A DNA stretch of 64,000 bases, from contig CATNEN010000024.1 of assembly GCA_950097015.1 (NCBI GenBank), forward strand, positions 1 to 64,000. The letters run 5' to 3'. The notes beneath the pieces are model-generated. The model saw only the letters and a program-made list of their open reading frames with translations. It was not told where the DNA came from and made no database searches. The DNA is from Macrostomum hystrix (lineage: Eukaryota > Platyhelminthes > Macrostomidae). Position numbers and translations under genes: made by a program. Positions 63,001 to 64,000 of the stretch are shown here, in pieces. Position 1 is the first letter of the stretch, and each line of letters begins with the position of its first letter.

Positions 63001-63988
63001 ACTTCTCTGTATTAGAGACTCTATTTTAGAGTCTTCTCTAAAATAAAGGGAAGGTTTAAAAAATTATGTACTATTATTTCCTTCGCAGTTGTGTCAGCGC
63101 CAGAAGTCACCTTAGCTGAAGGCCCGCTGGCGCTGAACATCAGCTGGACGGTGTCTCCGCCGGGTGCGGCGTTTCGCATTCGCCGCTTTCGCGTCCAGCA
63201 GCACGAACTGGCGCCGGAGCCGAAGCGAAAACGCCGACTAGCAGAGAGCTCAGAAGCTGCGGCGGCCTCCGCCTCCACTCACGCCGAGGCCGGTCTGCCA
63301 ACAACCCTGGAGGAGGTGTCCGCCTCCGTTCAGTCGATTCTGTGGTCCGGCGTCAAGCCTCGCCGAGTCTATCAGTTTCGCGTCGCCTTCGACATCATCG
63401 GCAGCGCATCGGCCAGCGGAGACGACGGTGTCAGCCCCTGGAGCCGGCCAGTCAGCTTCGCCCACGTTGTCGGCCCGGCGCCGCGCATCACAAGCGTGCC
63501 GCGTCATTCACGAGAGCCGCTCACCTGGACCTACATTGGGGACGCTGGCGCCACCGGCTTTGTGGTCTGGGTGCGGAACCTGTCGGTGCCACAGCCGCAT
63601 CGGCGCTACATCAAGTACTGGGTGGCCAACGGTTCGGCGAGGCAGTTTTTCTTCTACGATTTGGCCGCAGGTCCGAGCTACGAGCTGAGCCTGTTCGCCC
63701 GGCTGGCTGGCGTTCAGAGATCGCCTGACAGTCGCATCGAGTCGTTCAAGTTGGCTGGAGATGCCGACAATGGCGCCGGCGGTCGACAGTCGGACAGGCG
63801 AGGCGACCGCACTCGGGTGGACGGCGTCGGCGACAAGGAGGATTCATCATTGCCATCACCGCCACTGCTGATCCTGCTGGTGCTGGCCGGAGCCATCGGG
63901 CTGCTGCTGCTGGCCGTCGGGTTTGTCTTCCTCGGACTCTGCCTGCGTAGGCTGAGACGCGATCGGAAGCTGCGGGCTCGCCTAACCA
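34544..63988 (+). CDS. single-pass Ig/FN3 receptor, CDO/BOC/Ihog-like (gene span, 3' end outside window)
   Basis: Nine exons are placed: 34544-34768, 53509-53823, 54345-54491, 57019-57177, 59715-60164, 60930-61268, 61622-61984, 62162-62326 and 63089-63988. Every junction is phase 1 and the joined frame stays open for about 1000 residues. Order: signal peptide, about five Ig-like domains, a Ser/Thr/Pro-rich stalk, two FN3-like domains, a transmembrane helix and an Arg/Lys stop-transfer sequence; the cytoplasmic tail is beyond the edge. The FN3 modules show VKPRRVYQFRVAF and GFVVWVRNL...YIKYWVANGSARQFFFYDL...YELSLFARL, patterns like the FN3 domains of CDO and Ihog, which bind Hedgehog ligands at the cell surface. 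CDO has 5 Ig plus 3 FN3, Ihog 4 plus 2, Robo 5 plus 3, so the count is not decisive. Receptor architecture is secure; the family call is moderate. Confidence 0.75.
35070..35225 (-). mobile_element. tRNA-derived SINE-like element, family B
   Basis: Reverse-complement strand has a tRNA B-box-like GGGAGTTCGAATCTTA, then TACCAGCATGAGCTGGGG, the same body as the elements at 40.0, 43.6 and 60.6 kb. The copy is old and truncated. Confidence 0.6.
35306..35335. repeat. (TTTCCA)n hexamer tract
   Basis: About five TTTCCA units. Confidence 0.85.
37228..37424. repeat. 16-bp satellite GTGAGTAGAGA[G/C]AGCA, small array
   Basis: About 12 copies of the unit that forms the 27.4-28.2 kb array, same orientation, mostly the G variant. 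Confidence 0.95.
38305..39540. repeat. 15-bp satellite CTCATCTGATCCAAT
   Basis: About 80 copies, nearly perfect. The variant CTAATCC occurs in blocks at 38341-38370, 38566-38640 and 38881-38940, and the right end decays over 100 bp. The minus-strand repeat MRLDQ is a frame artefact. Confidence 0.98.
39985..40185 (-). mobile_element. tRNA-derived SINE-like element, family B
   Basis: On the minus strand: A-box-like TGTGGTTAGAG near 40165, B-box GGGGGTTCGATTC near 40115, then a body with AAATGGGTGCCAGCATCAGC and GGGGTGTGGCG. The same body follows the B-box at 60.56 kb. Confidence 0.7.
40190..40690. other. unique intronic sequence, nothing recognised
   Basis: A frame runs at 40063-40611 across the SINE edge but has no codon bias and is not called. 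Confidence 0.4.
40720..41395. repeat. purine-only 17-bp array and longer derivative
   Basis: Left part: about 13 copies of GAGGACAGGATCAGAAG. Right part: higher-order units of about 55-60 bp built from GGAAGAGGATGAGAAGAAGG, CAGAGGATCAAATGAGG and AAGAGGATCAGAAGG. The plus strand is almost purely A/G. Confidence 0.93.
43535..43800 (+). mobile_element. tRNA-derived SINE-like element, family B
   Basis: B-box-like AGGAGTTCGAATCTCGGCC near 43568, then a body with CACATGCTGGTACCCACCAG and CACTAGTTGGGCTAG. It matches the family seen at 40.0 and 60.6 kb in order of parts. Confidence 0.55.
45200..45575 (+). mobile_element. tRNA-derived SINE-like element, family A
   Basis: A tRNA-like head has an A-box TGGCAGAGCGG (about 45222) and B-box AGTTCGATTCC (about 45257), both matching Pol III consensus. 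The body reads CGAGGCCACATTTATTTGG, CACTGCCTGACGATGAGAAAG, TCAGGAGTCAGCGAAATGGG and CCTCGCTGGCTGCGG, and a ATTATTATTATTAA tail follows. This is the most complete copy; others are at 60.2 and 61.3 kb. Confidence 0.8.
47540..48520. repeat. 30-bp satellite (GTTGGGATCAGGATTGTAAT)
   Basis: About 28 units of TTGGGATC[A/T]GGATTGTAATTG with GAGATAAGAG or GAGATGAGGG joints. Edge units have AATATTTGGGATCAGG. The open frame of IEIRVGIRIV repeats is an artefact. Confidence 0.96.
49893..50285. repeat. degenerate GGGATCAGGAT array
   Basis: Irregular GGGATCAGGATGGGGATT, GGGATCAGGATAGGGATC units of about 18 bp, related in sequence to the arrays at 47.6 and 51.7 kb. Confidence 0.9.
51035..51085. repeat. CTG/CCG-interrupted triplet repeat
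   Basis: About 15 triplets, mostly CTG with two CCG, in intron 1. Confidence 0.85.
51727..53318. repeat. 18-bp satellite (GATTGGGATCAGGATTAT)
   Basis: About 88 units of GATT[G/A]GGATCAGGATTAT-type sequence with GAGATC and GGGATC variants and occasional GGGTTTAGGAGTTAGGATT spacers. A block of about 505 bp is tandemly duplicated (starts near 52170 and 52675). It ends about 190 bp before receptor exon 2. Frames of MIEIRI repeats are artefacts. Confidence 0.97.
53509..53823 (+). CDS. receptor exon 2: Ig-like domain 1
   Basis: Acceptor ttctccag ends at 53508, donor gtgagt starts at 53824, phase 1 to 1. It encodes MPEFESLPPRLTYTRPGVPV, then the B-strand-like SLACRAPASAVLCGS, RSGIRFVPADTDLMRG, VRCHRDGIRVEPEAAD and ends VISAPFRVEVAG. 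Codons are strongly G/C-ending. It is a divergent Ig fold; extra cysteines may form a second disulfide. The following intron carries the CACGTG palindromes. Confidence 0.8.
53981..54320. repeat. duplicated intronic segment with GTCACGTGAC palindromes
   Basis: Two diverged copies about 209 bp apart each contain TTTAGTAAGC, a CAGTCACGTGACT palindrome, a CCAAT/ATTGG inverted pair (AGCCAATCAGATTGGCTAA and AGCCAATTGGATTGGCTAA) and a GGGAA(T/C)CCAGTC end. A third GTCACGTGAC lies at 54310-54319, 25 bp before exon 3. Confidence 0.8.
54345..54491 (+). CDS. receptor exon 3: first half of Ig domain 2
   Basis: Acceptor gttgctcgcag, donor gtgagt, phase 1 to 1. It encodes LETYAGPRELVTKQCYKGNK, VQIECQPPVSTPSAEIVF and TANGAPLNPLG. 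The cysteine in VQIEC is the B-strand Cys; its partner is in the next exon. An Ig domain split by a phase-1 intron in mid-domain is common in Ig receptors. Confidence 0.85.
54492..55039. other. start of receptor intron 3, nothing recognised
   Basis: AT-rich intronic sequence; no exon seen. Confidence 0.5.
55040..55745. repeat. 42-bp tandem array in receptor intron 3
   Basis: About 16 copies of a 42-bp unit with TTAAGAAGCGAGAGTGATA, AGAGATAGGG and TGTGAGAAATAAA. A single older copy (CTGTGAGAAATAACTAAGAA then GCAAGAGCGA) lies in the previous intron at about 54112-54170. Confidence 0.95.
55746..56534. other. receptor intron 3, AT-rich, nothing recognised
   Basis: AT-rich unique sequence without exon signals. 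Confidence 0.5.
56535..57016. repeat. 48-bp tandem array abutting receptor exon 4
   Basis: About ten units of 48 bp containing CTTCAACCTCTCCCACAATG, AGCACTGCTCAGAAGG and CCGCCCCTGATG. The last partial unit, CTTCAACCTCTCGCACAG, is itself the polypyrimidine tract and acceptor of exon 4. Units differ at few sites; two lack bases, which breaks the frame. Confidence 0.96.
57019..57177 (+). CDS. receptor exon 4: second half of Ig domain 2
   Basis: Acceptor ctcgcacag ends at 57018, donor gtaagt starts at 57178, phase 1 to 1. It encodes RFRSVQLADGVFALVIMKV, LSDDGDKVYGCNATNP and ITRQTVESPVRTLLKVQ. DDGDKVYGCNA is the Ig D.G.Y.C signature that pairs with VQIEC of exon 3. The frame also stays open leftward into the 48-bp array (STAQKAAPDASTSPTM), so a longer exon cannot be excluded from sequence alone. 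Confidence 0.85.
57178..58224. other. start of receptor intron 4, nothing recognised
   Basis: AT-rich sequence; short frames without coding bias. Confidence 0.5.
58225..58925. repeat. 17-bp array (GTGAGGTGGCTGNGGGA)
   Basis: About 41 units of GTGAGGTGGCTG[C/T]GGGA and GTGAGGTGGTTGAGGGA types. The minus-strand frame (TATSLPQPPHS repeats) is an artefact. Confidence 0.95.
58926..59365. other. intronic spacer between two 17-bp arrays
   Basis: AT-rich unique sequence. Confidence 0.5.
59366..59560. repeat. 17-bp array, second small block
   Basis: About six GTGAGGTGGCTGCGGGA units followed by decayed ones; same unit as 58.2-58.9 kb. Confidence 0.9.
59715..60164 (+). CDS. receptor exon 5: linker and Ig domain 3
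   Basis: Acceptor gatccgcag ends at 59714, donor gtgagt starts at 60165, phase 1 to 1. It encodes RINLSPFVIRELRVEF, a Pro-rich linker (PPKVVSPPKPTELTV), TEGDNVTYTCITESSP, LQFSGIRQEDQGAYMCRVSY and RDEKKLARFNIAVT. The two Ig cysteines and the RQEDQGAYMC signature are clear. A second acceptor, cacccgcag ending at 59840, is also in phase 1 and would drop the first 42 residues, so the start is the uncertain point. Confidence 0.82.
60225..60495 (+). mobile_element. SINE-like element, family A copy in receptor intron
   Basis: Shares with the 45.2-kb copy the parts GCGAGGCCACATT, ACACTGCCTGACGATGAGAA, GGAGTCAGCGAAATGGGCAG and CTCCTCGCTGGCTGCGG in the same order. The B-box has decayed to AGCTCGATTTC. 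Confidence 0.75.
60500..60780 (+). mobile_element. tRNA-derived SINE-like element, family B
   Basis: TGGTTGTAGCC (A-box-like) and GAGGGTTCGATCC (B-box) precede a body with CCCAGCTGTTAAATGGGTGC, CAACATTAGCTGGGGTAATT and GGGGTGTGGC and an ATTATAATAATTAATAAT tail. It is inserted head-to-tail behind the family A copy. Confidence 0.75.
60930..61268 (+). CDS. receptor exon 6: Ig domain 4
   Basis: Acceptor ccttcacag ends at 60929, donor gtgagc starts at 61269, phase 1 to 1. It holds one whole Ig domain: LKIASQPEDVILGEPDATA, SFNCSLEGGS, TPLWFVNGRPIDAND (the conserved Trp is present), GSGASRLIVARFDSSQRG and VIQCVANDRERRVWASAQ, then RGESVQSQPLPG. This is the most canonical Ig domain of the gene, with both cysteines, the core Trp and an N-glycosylation candidate is absent near the first Cys (NCS). 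Confidence 0.88.
61275..61560 (-). mobile_element. SINE-like element, family A, inverted copy in receptor intron
   Basis: Minus strand reads CGGCGAGGACACATTCGTTT, ACACTGCCTGACGATGAAAA and GTGCTCAGGGGTCAGC, the parts of family A in order. It begins within a few bases of the exon 6 donor. Confidence 0.7.
61622..61984 (+). CDS. receptor exon 7: Thr-rich linker and Ig-like domain 5
   Basis: Acceptor gcaccggcag ends at 61621, donor gtgagt starts at 61985, phase 1 to 1. It starts with a Thr-rich linker (TPTEAPTTIAVSTTRP), likely O-glycosylated, then SFVQITCGSRYSSPQLYYWR (Cys and core Trp), LSLVMASQRSLARFYQG, VYICRTYDQATGRLVW and NEVTHLSFG. The spacing of the two cysteines fits a C2-type Ig domain. 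Confidence 0.87.
62162..62326 (+). CDS. receptor exon 8: Ser/Thr/Pro/Gly-rich stalk
   Basis: Acceptor aaccacacag ends at 62161; phase 1 to 1 with a gtgtgt donor at 62327. It encodes PSPTEKKIEATSPGTSTAED, SRPTEAPPAVAGEGASGASS and GGPGQEVIDVGEPI, a low-complexity extracellular stalk. Joined to exon 9 it reads EPIVVSAPEVTLAEGP. The frame also continues past the donor to a TAA at 62437, see the possible alternative end. Confidence 0.75.
62327..62617 (+). other. possible alternative 3' end (read-through of exon 8)
   Basis: If the donor at 62327 is not used, the frame runs 37 codons (VWQNILQAFSQLKPTV ... HSYISTFSTV) to TAA at 62437-62439, and an AATAAA follows at 62612-62617. This would give a secreted ectodomain without FN3 and membrane parts. 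Only sequence logic supports it. Confidence 0.25.
62840..62935 (+). mobile_element. tRNA-like head of a SINE, family B
   Basis: TTGGTTAGAGCTTCGAAC (A-box region) and GGTTAGGAGTTCGAATCTC (B-box) lie at tRNA-like spacing, but cloverleaf stems are poor, so this is a SINE fragment, not a working tRNA gene. Confidence 0.5.
63089..63988 (+). CDS. receptor exon 9: two FN3-like domains, transmembrane helix
   Basis: Acceptor ccttcgcag ends at 63088, donor gtaagt starts at 63989 (phase 1), so the gene continues beyond the window. FN3-1 (about 63091-63475): APEVTLAEGPLALNISWTV and GVKPRRVYQFRVAF, interrupted by a basic and Ala/Ser-rich insert with PKRKRRLAESS (about 63220-63300), a possible furin-type cleavage site. 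FN3-2 (about 63476-63755): PLTWTYIGDAGATGFVVW, RRYIKYWVANGSARQ, GPSYELSLFARLAG. A hydrophobic helix follows at about 63862-63935 (LLILLVLAGAIGLLLLAVG), then LRRLRRDRKLRARL as stop-transfer. No catalytic domain is visible. Confidence 0.88.
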
Positions 63989-64000
63989 GTAAGTGACCCC

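Noticed and set aside
63021-63507. Minus-strand ORFs opposite receptor exon 9
   Set aside because: Shadows of a GC-rich coding exon on the plus strand.

Overview
The window is animal genomic DNA with spliced genes. Exons are GC-rich and bounded by GT..AG introns with gtgagt-type donors; introns are long, and there are tRNA-derived SINE-like repeats and many tandem repeats. By my estimate about one third of the window (roughly 21 kb of 64 kb) is tandem repeat with units of 15 to 70 bp, including one array of about 6.4 kb. GC is moderate and no bacterial-style gene packing is seen. A repeat-dense invertebrate, possibly a flatworm of the Macrostomum kind, would fit, but this is a guess from texture only. 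Single-base frame breaks in otherwise clear coding exons suggest an incompletely polished long-read assembly.

Two genes are supported, both on the + strand. Gene 1 (about 3.9 to 11.0 kb) encodes a multi-IQ-motif, calmodulin-binding protein resembling the neuromodulin/neurogranin/igloo group. It has a short Cys/Lys-rich N-terminus, four IQ motifs, three of which cross or abut exon junctions, His/Gln/Asp/Glu-rich linkers and a 19-glutamine run near the C-terminus. Gene 2 runs from a signal-peptide exon at 34.5 kb, through an intron of about 18.7 kb full of satellites, to a compact run of exons from 53.5 kb to the right edge. It encodes a single-pass receptor with about five Ig-like domains, a Ser/Thr/Pro-rich stalk, two FN3-like domains and a transmembrane helix; its cytoplasmic part lies beyond the window. 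Architecture and FN3 motifs point to the CDO/BOC/Ihog Hedgehog co-receptor group, with Robo-like receptors as the main alternative. All visible introns of gene 2 are phase 1. A CCAAT-box cluster followed by a possible non-coding exon at 13.6-13.9 kb may be an upstream promoter for it. A possible further exon of an unknown gene sits at the left edge.

Layout: 0.2-0.7 kb possible exon; 1.35-1.73 kb 19-bp array; 2-3.9 kb GC-rich 5' flank of gene 1; 3.9-11 kb gene 1 with several intronic arrays; 11-12.6 kb its 3' flank; 12.7-33.3 kb mostly satellites (16-, 33-, 21-, 22-, again 16-bp units, CTAT and TG runs); 34.5 kb signal-peptide exon; 34.8-53.5 kb giant intron with 16-, 15-, 17-, 30- and 18-bp arrays and SINEs; 53.5-64 kb Ig/FN3 exons, whose introns carry 42-, 48- and 17-bp arrays and SINEs.

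Several arrays are relatives of one another: the same 16-bp unit occurs at four loci, another 16-bp unit at two, and at least four arrays of different period share a TATTTGGGATC core. The very long ORFs in the window are products of stop-free repeat units, not genes.
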